Source: Acidimicrobiaceae bacterium (GTDB taxonomy: Bacteria > Actinomycetota > Acidimicrobiia > Acidimicrobiales > RAAP-2). From it: a DNA stretch of 33,703 bases. The translations under genes and the position numbers were made by a program. The stretch spans positions 1 through 33,703 of the forward strand of contig DAHUYG010000047.1 in assembly GCA_027315315.1 (NCBI GenBank). Direction: 5' to 3'. Positions within the stretch are counted from its first letter, which is position 1, and each line of letters opens with the position of its first letter. Below the pieces are notes generated by a model. The model did no database searches. It was not told the DNA's origin and worked only from the letters and a program-made list of their open reading frames with translations. Of this stretch, positions 1 to 6,890 are shown piece by piece.

Positions 1-75
1 TCGTCGACGTCCTGAGCGACTGACCCGCGGGCCCCGGGCGGCCGCCCCCGACCAGGGGGGCCGTAGGATCGCGGC
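1..75. other. Intergenic leader with hairpin and putative -10 box
   Basis: The first ~23 bases probably hold the last codons of an upstream gene; stops occur in two forward frames, at 13-15 and 21-23, and I cannot tell which is used. A 12-base palindrome (36-47) and a CCCCC/GGGGG stem (45-49 with 55-59) could terminate that gene. TAGGAT at 64-69 lies 6 bases before the GTG at 76 and looks like a -10 box for a leaderless transcript. There is no Shine-Dalgarno sequence. Confidence 0.45.
64..69 (+). promoter_or_regulatory. Putative -10 box for leaderless dtxR-type gene
   Basis: TAGGAT fits TANNNT and ends 6 bases before the GTG start, so the expected transcription start is the start codon itself. 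No clear -35 element is visible. The same layout occurs before proA, aroG, nadD and proS in this window. Confidence 0.4.
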
Positions 76-741
76 GTGGAGGAGCGCTATCACCCCCCGC
101 TCGAGGAGTACCTCGAGACGATCCACTCCTTACAGGAGGAGGGGACGCCGGTGATCCAGGCGCGGATCGCCGAGCGCCTGGGGCGCGCCGCCCCCTCGGT
201 CTCCGAGATGCTCGACCGCCTGTCAGACGAGGGCTACGTGCGGCGCGAGGGGCGCGTGGTCGAGCTAACCGGGCCCGGTGCGGACCTCGCGGCCAAGGTC
301 GTGCGACGGCACCGCCTGGCCGAGCGGCTGCTCGTCGACGTGATCGGCCTGCCGTGGCACAAGGCCCACCTCGAGGCGGGGGTCTGGGAGCACGTGATCT
401 CCGACGAGGTGGAGCAGCGGCTCGTCGTCCTGCTCGGCAACCCCCAGACCTGCCCGCACGGCAACCCGATCCCGGGTTGCGACCGCCCGCCCTCGGCCGA
501 CCACCAGCGGCCGCTCGCCGAGGTCGACCCGGGCACCACGGTGCGCCTGGAGCGGATCTCCGAGGACGTCGAGATCGACATGGGATCGCTCGCCTATCTC
601 GACGAGCACGGCTTCAGGCCCGGGGCGACCGCCAGGGTGTCGTCGCGGGCGCCCGACGGGACCCTGCTCCTCGAGGTCGGCGACTCGACGGTGGCCTTCG
701 GGTCGGACCTGTCCCGCCGCCTCTTCGTCGCAGCGCTCTGA
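76..741 (+). CDS. DtxR/MntR-family metal-dependent transcriptional regulator
   Basis: A 221-residue protein with the three-part DtxR layout: winged helix (about 5-65), metal-binding dimerisation domain (about 70-140, including CPHGNPIPG at 126-134) and a C-terminal FeoA/SH3-like domain (about 148-221). Such proteins bind Fe(II) or Mn(II) in the cytoplasm and repress or activate metal-homeostasis genes. The ancillary-site residues His79, Glu83 and His98 are present and match DtxR numbering, as do Glu105 and His106. The primary-site Cys102 of DtxR is Gly here, and the Met10 equivalent is Glu11, so metal selectivity cannot be assigned. The GTG start at 76 lacks a Shine-Dalgarno sequence but lies 6 bases after TAGGAT, suggesting a leaderless mRNA. 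The obg gene begins 10 bases after the stop, so the two are probably cotranscribed. Confidence 0.9.
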   Translation: MEERYHPPLEEYLETIHSLQEEGTPVIQARIAERLGRAAPSVSEMLDRLSDEGYVRREGRVVELTGPGADLAAKVVRRHRLAERLLVDVIGLPWHKAHLEAGVWEHVISDEVEQRLVVLLGNPQTCPHGNPIPGCDRPPSADHQRPLAEVDPGTTVRLERISEDVEIDMGSLAYLDEHGFRPGATARVSSRAPDGTLLLEVGDSTVAFGSDLSRRLFVAAL

Positions 742-751
742 GGCGCGAAGA

Positions 752-2074
752 GTGTCGAGCTTCGTCGATCGCGCCCAGTTGCACGCAAAGGCGGGCGACG
801 GCGGGGCCGGGGCCATCTCGTTTCGCCGCGAGGCCCATGTGTCGCGGGGCGGCCCCGACGGGGGCAACGGCGGGAGCGGCGGCGACGTCTGGGTCGTCGC
901 CTCGAACAACCAGGCCTCCCTGATCGGCTTTCGCGACCACCCCCATCGGCGGGCCGACGACGGTGGGCACGGCGGCGCAAAGCGCAAGACCGGCGCCTCG
1001 GGCGCCGACCTCGAGGTCTCCCTCCCCGTCGGCACCGTGCTGCGGGACCACCGCTCGGGCGAGACCCTCTGCGACCTCTCCGAGGCTGGGCAGCGCTGGC
1101 TCGCGGCCCGCGGTGGCCGGGGCGGGCGCGGTAACGCGACCTTCCTCTCGAACCGCCGGCGGGCCCCGGCCTTCGGAGAGCAGGGCGAGCGAGGCGAGGA
1201 GCGCTGGTTCACCCTCGAGCTCAAGCTCGTCGCCGACGTGGCGATCGTGGGCTTTCCGAACGTGGGCAAGTCGACGCTCATCTCCTCGGTGTCGGCGGCC
1301 AAGCCCAAGGTCGCCGACTACCCGTTCACGACGCTCGAGCCGCACCTGGGCGTGGTCCGGGTCGCCGGCGGTTCGCGCGAACCCGACGTCGAGTTCGTCG
1401 TGGCCGACATCCCGGGCCTCGTCGAGGGGGCGGCCGAGGGCCGGGGCCTCGGACACGAGTTCCTCCGCCACGTCGAGCGGGCCCGGGTCCTGCTCGTCCT
1501 CGTGGACCTCGCGGCGAGTGGTGGGGTCGGCCCGGGCGAACAGCTCGCGACGTTGCTGGCCGAGCTCGGCCGCTACCAGCCTGATCTGCTCGATCGGCCC
1601 CGGTTCGTGGTCGGCTCCAAGGCCGACCTCCTGGCCGACCGCCAACCCGCCGGGGTGCCGACCGACCTAGACGTCTCGGCCGCGACCGGCCACGGGCTGC
1701 CGGCGCTGACCAAGAGGCTGGCCGAGCTCGTGGTGGCGGCCCGGACCGAGGTCGAGACCGCGGCACCCGAAATCGTGATCCACCGACCGCTCGGCGAGCA
1801 GATCACCGCCACGCGGCTCGAGCCGGGGGTCTTCGAGATCGTCGGGCGGGCCGCCGAGCGCGCCGTGGCCCTGTCGGATCTGACCGACGACCAGGCCATG
1901 GACGTGGCCCTCGGGCGCTTGAAGCGCCTCGGGGTCGACCGCGTGCTCTCGCGCGCCGGTGCCCGCGACGGTGACGAGGTCCGCATCGGCGGCCTGTCGT
2001 TCACCTGGTACCGCGACGGGCCCGACGGCCTCCTCGAGCCCGAGGCGCCCGACCCCACAAGGGGCGCGTCGTGA
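752..2074 (+). CDS. obg: GTPase Obg/CgtA
   Basis: A 440-residue ribosome-associated GTPase that acts in late 50S assembly and stress control. The glycine-rich Obg fold occupies about 1-160 and carries the typical GG-rich repeats (GGPDGGNGGSGGDV). The G domain follows, with G1 GFPNVGKST, a Thr-containing switch I region (YPFTTLEPHLG), G3 DIPGL and a degenerate G4 (GSKADL). The OCT domain occupies about 345-420 and includes the VFEIVGRAAER and FTWYRDG motifs. The GTG start at 752 is 10 bases after the preceding stop, and its stop overlaps the proB start by four bases (GTGA). In most bacteria obg follows rplU-rpmA; here a DtxR-family gene takes that place. Confidence 0.97.
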   Translation: MSSFVDRAQLHAKAGDGGAGAISFRREAHVSRGGPDGGNGGSGGDVWVVASNNQASLIGFRDHPHRRADDGGHGGAKRKTGASGADLEVSLPVGTVLRDHRSGETLCDLSEAGQRWLAARGGRGGRGNATFLSNRRRAPAFGEQGERGEERWFTLELKLVADVAIVGFPNVGKSTLISSVSAAKPKVADYPFTTLEPHLGVVRVAGGSREPDVEFVVADIPGLVEGAAEGRGLGHEFLRHVERARVLLVLVDLAASGGVGPGEQLATLLAELGRYQPDLLDRPRFVVGSKADLLADRQPAGVPTDLDVSAATGHGLPALTKRLAELVVAARTEVETAAPEIVIHRPLGEQITATRLEPGVFEIVGRAAERAVALSDLTDDQAMDVALGRLKRLGVDRVLSRAGARDGDEVRIGGLSFTWYRDGPDGLLEPEAPDPTRGAS

Positions 2075-3177
2075 CCGGGGGCGGCGCCATCGTCGTGAAG
2101 GTCGGGTCGTCCTCGCTCACGACGGCCGACGGCAGGGTCGACGACTCGCTGATCGAGGCGCTCTGCGACCAGATCGCCGCGCTCGTCTCCGCGGGCCGCC
2201 GGATCGTCGTCGTGAGCTCGGGGGCGATCGCCTCGGGATGGGCCGCCCTGGGCGAGGGCCGCCGGCGGTCGAACGACCCCGCGGTGCTCCAGGCGGTGTC
2301 GGCCGTCGGGCAGCCGATGCTCATGCGCGCCTGGGTCGACGGCCTGGCCCCCCACGGCCTCGTGGGCGGCCAGGTCCTGCTCGCACCGCTCGACTTCGTC
2401 CACCGCCAGCAGTACCTGCACGCCCGGCAGACCCTGGAGCACCTCCTCGCCCTCGGCGTCGTCCCGATCGTGAACGAGAACGACGCCGTCGCCGACGACG
2501 AGATCCGCTTCGGCGACAACGACCGGCTCGCCGCGCTCGTCTCGCACCTCGTCGGGGCCGAGCGGATGGTCCTACTCACCGACGCCCCCGGGCTCCTCAC
2601 GGCCGACCCACGCCGGGTGGCCGAGGCGTCGCTCATCGCCGAGGTGGTCGAGATCGACCACCAGCTCGAGCAGCGGGCGGGGGGCCCGGGCTCGGCCGTC
2701 GGGAGCGGGGGGATGGCCTCCAAGCTCGCGGCGGCCAAGATCGCCACCTGGTCGGGCATCGAGACCGTGATCGCGGACGCGTCGCGGCCCGGAGCGCTCA
2801 CGAGCGCGGCCGATGGCGAGGTGGGCACCGGGACCGTCTTCCGGGCCCGGCCGCGGTCGCTGCCGGCCCGCAAGCTCTGGATCGCCTTCGCCCTGCGCCC
2901 TTCGGGCTCGGTCACGATCGACGAGGGCGCCCGGCGGGCGCTCGTCGAACGGGGACGATCCCTGCTCGCGGCGGGTGTGGTGGCGGCGAGCGGCGACTTC
3001 CACCCAGAGGACGCCGTCGAGGTGTTCGACGGCTCGGGGGCGGTCGTGGCCAAGGGCCTCGTCCGTTGTCCGGCGTCCCGGGCCGCCGAGTGGATGGGTC
3101 GCCGCTCGGACCAGCTCCCGAGCGACCTCGCAGGTGAGCTCATCCATCGCGACGACATGGTCGTGCTCGGGGAGTAG
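2071..3177 (+). CDS. proB: Glutamate 5-kinase with PUA domain
   Basis: Catalyses ATP-dependent phosphorylation of L-glutamate to gamma-glutamyl phosphate, the first step of proline synthesis. The 368-residue protein has the amino-acid-kinase fold in about 1-255 (VVKVGSSSLT near the N-terminus, VVVSSGAIASG, NENDAVADDEIRFGDND, and the GSGGMASKLAAAKIA segment). A C-terminal PUA domain occupies about 275-365, as in the long ProB type that is often feedback-regulated by proline. The GTG start overlaps the obg stop by four bases, implying translational coupling. A stem with CTCGGG (3166-3171) and CCCGAG (3182-3187) spans the TAG stop and may end the transcript. proA follows after 56 bases with its own putative promoter. 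Confidence 0.97.
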   Translation: MTGGGAIVVKVGSSSLTTADGRVDDSLIEALCDQIAALVSAGRRIVVVSSGAIASGWAALGEGRRRSNDPAVLQAVSAVGQPMLMRAWVDGLAPHGLVGGQVLLAPLDFVHRQQYLHARQTLEHLLALGVVPIVNENDAVADDEIRFGDNDRLAALVSHLVGAERMVLLTDAPGLLTADPRRVAEASLIAEVVEIDHQLEQRAGGPGSAVGSGGMASKLAAAKIATWSGIETVIADASRPGALTSAADGEVGTGTVFRARPRSLPARKLWIAFALRPSGSVTIDEGARRALVERGRSLLAAGVVAASGDFHPEDAVEVFDGSGAVVAKGLVRCPASRAAEWMGRRSDQLPSDLAGELIHRDDMVVLGE

Positions 3178-3187
3178 GGCACCCGAG
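3166..3187 (+). terminator. Hairpin spanning the proB stop codon
   Basis: CTCGGG at 3166-3171 pairs with CCCGAG at 3182-3187, and the proB TAG lies in the loop. No T-tract follows, so it may be a weak or Rho-assisted terminator or an mRNA 3'-end stabiliser. Confidence 0.35.
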
Positions 3188-3221
3188 GTCCGGCGCCAAA
3201 GGGGGGTTCGTCGGGCCAAGG

Positions 3222-3227
3222 TAAAGT
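3222..3227 (+). promoter_or_regulatory. Putative -10 box for leaderless proA operon
   Basis: TAAAGT fits TANNNT and ends 6 bases before the proA ATG at 3234. No Shine-Dalgarno sequence precedes that ATG, so a leaderless mRNA is likely. No convincing -35 element is seen. Confidence 0.45.
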
Positions 3228-3233
3228 GTCCTG

Positions 3234-4478
3234 ATGTCCGCCGGCCTCGAGCAGCTCGCCGAGCGCGCTCGGAGCGCTGCGCAAACGATTGCGACGGCCC
3301 CCTCGGGGGCCCGCGACGAGGCCCTCCTGGCGGCCGCCGACCTCCTCGAGACCCGAACCGGGCCCCTCCTCGCGGCCAACGCGGCCGACCTGGAACGGGC
3401 GAGCGGCGAGGGTCTCGGCACCGCAGCGCTCGACCGGCTCAGGCTCGACGCCGGCCGGATTGCCGCCATGGCGGCCGGGCTGCGCGCCGTGGCGGCCCTC
3501 CTGGACCCGGTCGGCGAGGTCGTCGGCGGCTGGAGCCGGCCCAACGGGCTGCGGGTCGAGCGGATCCGGGTCCCCCTCGGCGTCGTGGGCGTCATCTACG
3601 AGAACCGGCCCAACGTGACGAGCGACGCCGCTGCGCTCTGCCTCAAGTCCGGGAACGTCGCATTCTTGCGCGGCTCGGCCTCGGCGCTGCGGTCCAACGT
3701 GGCGATCGTGGTCGCGCTGCGCGACGGCCTGAGCAAGGCCGGGCTGCCCCAAGACGGGGTGCTCCTCGTCGAGGACACCGGGCACGACACCGCGCTCGAG
3801 TTCATGCGCCTGCGGGGCACGATCGACTGCCTCGTCCCCCGGGGTGGCCGCGAGCTGATCGAGCGGATGATCGAACACGCGACGGTGCCCTACGTGCTCG
3901 ACGGGGACGGGAACTGCCACCTCTACGTGGACCGCTCGGCGGACCTCGACATGGCCCGCGACATCGTCGTCAATGCGAAGACCCAGCGACCCGGGGTGTG
4001 CAACGCCGCCGAGAGCCTGCTCGTGCACCGCGACGTCGCCGCCGAGTTCCTGCCGATCGCGGCCCGCGCGCTCGAGGGCGTCGAGCTGCGGGGGGACGCC
4101 GCCACGAGGGCGATCCTGCCCGGCATCCTCGAGGCCACCGAGGAGGACTACGCGACCGAGTTCCTGGCGCTCACGCTGTCGGTCGCGGTCGTCGAGGACC
4201 TCGACGCTGCGATCGCGCACATCAGGCGCTTCGGCTCGGGCCACTCCGAGGCCATCGTGACGAGGGACCTGGCGTCGGCCGACCGCTTCGTGCGCGAGGT
4301 GGACGCGGCTGCGGTCGTGGTGAACGCGTCGACGCGTTTTGTCGACGGGTCGGAGCTCGGCCTCGGGGCCGAGGTGGGGATCTCGACGCAGAAGCTGCAC
4401 GCGAGGGGGCCCATGGGGCTGCGCGAACTGACCTGCGTCAAATGGGTGGTGCGAGGAGAGGGACAGATTCGTCAATGA
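3234..4478 (+). CDS. proA: Gamma-glutamyl phosphate reductase
   Basis: NADPH-dependent reduction of gamma-glutamyl phosphate to glutamate-5-semialdehyde, the second step of proline synthesis. The 414-residue length is normal for the aldehyde-dehydrogenase-fold ProA family. Recognisable motifs are VPLGVVGVIYENRPNVT, the LCLKSGNVAFLRG segment, IDCLVPRGGRELI, the catalytic-Cys region TQRPGVCNAAESLLVH, and the conserved C-terminal segment LGLGAEVGISTQKLHARGP. The ATG at 3234 follows TAAAGT closely and has no Shine-Dalgarno sequence. The stop overlaps the moxR-like start (ATGA, 4475-4478), so the downstream AAA/VWA pair is coupled to proline synthesis at least in translation. Confidence 0.97.
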   Translation: MSAGLEQLAERARSAAQTIATAPSGARDEALLAAADLLETRTGPLLAANAADLERASGEGLGTAALDRLRLDAGRIAAMAAGLRAVAALLDPVGEVVGGWSRPNGLRVERIRVPLGVVGVIYENRPNVTSDAAALCLKSGNVAFLRGSASALRSNVAIVVALRDGLSKAGLPQDGVLLVEDTGHDTALEFMRLRGTIDCLVPRGGRELIERMIEHATVPYVLDGDGNCHLYVDRSADLDMARDIVVNAKTQRPGVCNAAESLLVHRDVAAEFLPIAARALEGVELRGDAATRAILPGILEATEEDYATEFLALTLSVAVVEDLDAAIAHIRRFGSGHSEAIVTRDLASADRFVREVDAAAVVVNASTRFVDGSELGLGAEVGISTQKLHARGPMGLRELTCVKWVVRGEGQIRQ

Positions 4479-5428
4479 CAACAACCAGCACGGACCAGTT
4501 GGGACTGGGGGACATCGGCCCGGCCCGCTTCGGCTCGATCCCCGCGGTGCGCGAGGGCCTGGCCGATGTGGGGTACCTGGCCGACGAGGGGATCGCCGGC
4601 GTGGTGTACCTGGCCGACCGCCTCGCCAAGCCCGTCCTCGTCGAGGGGCCGGCCGGGACCGGCAAGACCCAGCTCGCGAAGTCGGTGGCCGATCTCACCG
4701 GCGCGCGCCTCATCCGCCTGCAGTGCTACGAGGGGCTCGATGAGTCCAAGGCGCTCTACGAGTGGAACTACCGCAAGCAGCTGCTGCGCATCCAGGCCGG
4801 CCAGGTGCTCTCCGAGGGCGACCTGGCCGGGACCCCGGGGCACCACTCGCCGAGCTGGCACGAGCTCGAGGAGGACATCTTCTCCGAGGAGTTCCTCCTC
4901 ACCCGTCCGCTCCTCGAGGCGATCCGGGCCAAGGAGCCCGTCGTGCTCCTGATCGACGAGGTCGACCGGGTCGAGCTCGAGACCGAGGCCCTGCTGCTCG
5001 AGATCCTCTCGGAGTACCAGGTGTCCATCCCAGAGCTCGGGACGGTGCGGGCCACCCAACTCCCCATGGTGTTCCTCACCTCCAACAACACCCGTGAGCT
5101 CTCCGAGGCGCTCAAGCGCCGCTGCCTCTACCTGCACATCGACTACCCCGACATCGACCGCGAGCGCGCCATCATCCGGGCCAAGGTGCCCGGGATCAGC
5201 GACGAGCTGGCCGACCAGGTCGCCCGCATCGTCCGGTCGCTGCGCACCATCGAGCTGCGCAAGCTGCCCTCGGTTTCCGAGACGCTCGACTGGGCGAGGA
5301 CGCTCGTCGTCCTCGGGATCAACTCGGTCGACGCGGCGACGGCCAAGGACAGCCTGCACATCTTGCTCAAGTACCAGAGCGACATCGAGCGGGCGGCCAA
5401 GGAGCTCCTGAACGCCGTCGAGGGCTGA
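4475..5428 (+). CDS. MoxR-type AAA+ ATPase (CoxD-like)
   Basis: A 317-residue MoxR-family AAA+ protein. Walker A is GPAGTGKT (58-65), Walker B is VVLLIDEVDR with Asp161-Glu162, and a sensor-type LTSNN and an arginine-finger-type ALKRRC segment follow. MoxR ATPases work as chaperone-like remodelers with a VWA-domain partner, in metalloenzyme maturation among other roles. The start is the ATG at 4475 inside the ATGA overlap with the proA stop. A longer reading frame runs upstream but is a shadow of proB/proA. The VWA gene begins 12 bases downstream, which supports a CoxD/CoxE-like pair. No CO-dehydrogenase or other obvious client gene is nearby, so the client is unknown. Confidence 0.92.
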   Translation: MTTTSTDQLGLGDIGPARFGSIPAVREGLADVGYLADEGIAGVVYLADRLAKPVLVEGPAGTGKTQLAKSVADLTGARLIRLQCYEGLDESKALYEWNYRKQLLRIQAGQVLSEGDLAGTPGHHSPSWHELEEDIFSEEFLLTRPLLEAIRAKEPVVLLIDEVDRVELETEALLLEILSEYQVSIPELGTVRATQLPMVFLTSNNTRELSEALKRRCLYLHIDYPDIDRERAIIRAKVPGISDELADQVARIVRSLRTIELRKLPSVSETLDWARTLVVLGINSVDAATAKDSLHILLKYQSDIERAAKELLNAVEG

Positions 5429-5440
5429 GGCCGAGCCGAC

Positions 5441-6877
5441 GTGTTGAACCTTCTGGCGGGGTTCGTGGAGGAGTTGCGGCGCAACGGGCTCCCGGTCTCG
5501 CTCACCGAGCATCTCGACGCCGCCGAGGCGGTCCACCACATCCCGATCGAGGACCGCGAGGCGCTCAAGTACACGCTCGGGGCCACGCTCATCAAGTCCT
5601 CGAGCCACTGGCACGCGTTCGAGGCGACCTTCGACATCTACTTCGCGCGGGGCCTCGGCTCGGGTGAGGAGGGGCCGGGCCTGCAGGGCGACGACGAGGA
5701 GCTGGCCCAGTTCCAGATGCGAACCGAGGGCCAGGGCCAGGCCGGCGGCGGGGGCATGGAGGAGATGACCGCCGAGGAGCTGGCCGAGCTCTTGTACCAG
5801 GCGCTCCTGCGGGGCAACCAGCAGATGATGCGGGCGGTCGCCCGATCGGCGGTGACCCGCTACGCCGGCATCGAGAAGGGCCGGCCGGTCGGGGGCACCT
5901 ACTACCTGTACCGGACGCTGCGGAACCTCGAGCTCGACCAGGTCCTCGACCGCCTGATCGCCCAGGCCAAAGGGGAGCGGACCGAGGAGGGCGAGCTGAG
6001 CGCGCTCGACGAGCGCCTGCTCGGCGACGAGTTTCGGGTGCGGGCCGACCAGCTGCGCAAGGCGGTCGAGGACGAGATCCGCCGCCGCCTGGTGGAGGAC
6101 CGCGGGGCCCAGGCGCTCGCCAAGTCGGTGCGAAAGCCCCTCCCCGAGGACCTCGACGTCATGCACGCCACCCGCGAGGAGCTCCAGACGCTCCAGCGGG
6201 CGCTTCGACCCCTGTCCCGGAAGCTCGCGGTGCGTCTGGCCCGGCGCCGCCGGCACCACCGGCGCGGCCCGCTCGACTTCCGAGCCACCGTGCGCCGCTC
6301 GCTGTCGACGGGCGGGGTGCCTGTCGACCCGCGCTACCGCCACCCCCGCCCGGCCAAGCCCGAGATCGTCGTCATCGCCGACATCTCGGGGTCGGTCGCC
6401 TCCTTTGCCCGCTTCACCCTGCACCTCGTGTACGCCATCCAGTCGCAGTTCTCCAAGGTCCGCAGCTTCGTCTTCGTCGACGGTATCGACGAGGTGACCC
6501 GGTTCTTCGAGAGGGCCGACGACCCGGCCGACGCGGTGGCCGAGATCAACACCGAGGCCGACGTGGTGTGGGTGGACGGCCACTCGGACTACGGCCATGC
6601 GCTCGGGGTCTTCTATGACCGCTGGTCCAAGGAGATCACCAATCGCACGAGCGTCCTCGTGCTCGGCGATGCCCGGAACAACTACCACGCGACCGAGGAC
6701 TGGGTCCTGGCCGAGCTGCGCAAGAAGGCCCGCCACGTGTACTGGCTCAACCCCGAGCCCCGGGACTACTGGGGATCGGGGGACTCGGTTATCGCCGCCT
6801 ACGGCGTGCACTGCGACGCGGTGGTCGAGTGCCGGACCCTCCGCCAGCTCGAGAAGTTCGTCGGCGACCTGGTCTGA
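5441..6877 (+). CDS. CoxE-like VWA domain protein
   Basis: A 478-residue protein with a helical, acidic N-terminal half (about 1-260), a very basic linker (268-276, rich in Arg/His) and a C-terminal von Willebrand A domain (about 305-478). The MIDAS motif DISGS is at 314-318, and further MIDAS/VWA features lie in the WVDGHSDYGHAL and VLGDARNNY segments. This matches the CoxE-like VWA family that partners MoxR ATPases; the ATPase gene is immediately upstream. The GTG at 5441 gives an N-terminus typical of the family, and the Shine-Dalgarno match is weak. There is no signal peptide or membrane segment, so a cytoplasmic location is expected. The stop lies in an inverted repeat shared with the opposing gene. 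Confidence 0.88.
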   Translation: MLNLLAGFVEELRRNGLPVSLTEHLDAAEAVHHIPIEDREALKYTLGATLIKSSSHWHAFEATFDIYFARGLGSGEEGPGLQGDDEELAQFQMRTEGQGQAGGGGMEEMTAEELAELLYQALLRGNQQMMRAVARSAVTRYAGIEKGRPVGGTYYLYRTLRNLELDQVLDRLIAQAKGERTEEGELSALDERLLGDEFRVRADQLRKAVEDEIRRRLVEDRGAQALAKSVRKPLPEDLDVMHATREELQTLQRALRPLSRKLAVRLARRRRHHRRGPLDFRATVRRSLSTGGVPVDPRYRHPRPAKPEIVVIADISGSVASFARFTLHLVYAIQSQFSKVRSFVFVDGIDEVTRFFERADDPADAVAEINTEADVVWVDGHSDYGHALGVFYDRWSKEITNRTSVLVLGDARNNYHATEDWVLAELRKKARHVYWLNPEPRDYWGSGDSVIAAYGVHCDAVVECRTLRQLEKFVGDLV

Positions 6878-6890
6878 GCGGGCCGCTCAG
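6874..6890. terminator. Bidirectional hairpin containing both convergent stop codons
   Basis: CTGAGCG (6874-6880) and CGCTCAG (6884-6890) form a perfect 7-bp stem around GGC. The TGA of the plus-strand VWA gene (6875-6877) is in the left arm, and the TGA of the minus-strand DAHP synthase gene (6887-6889 on the plus strand) is in the right arm. No T-tract is present in either direction. Confidence 0.5.

Noticed and set aside
2001..4484. 827-codon open frame on the minus strand opposite obg/proB/proA
   Set aside because: It is a codon-bias shadow. The plus strand encodes complete, well-recognised proteins there, while the minus product is low-complexity and Arg/Asp/His-rich without family motifs.
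4472..6811. 779-codon open frame on the minus strand opposite the MoxR/VWA genes
   Set aside because: Same reason: long antisense frames are expected at this GC content, and the plus-strand genes have clear Walker and MIDAS motifs.
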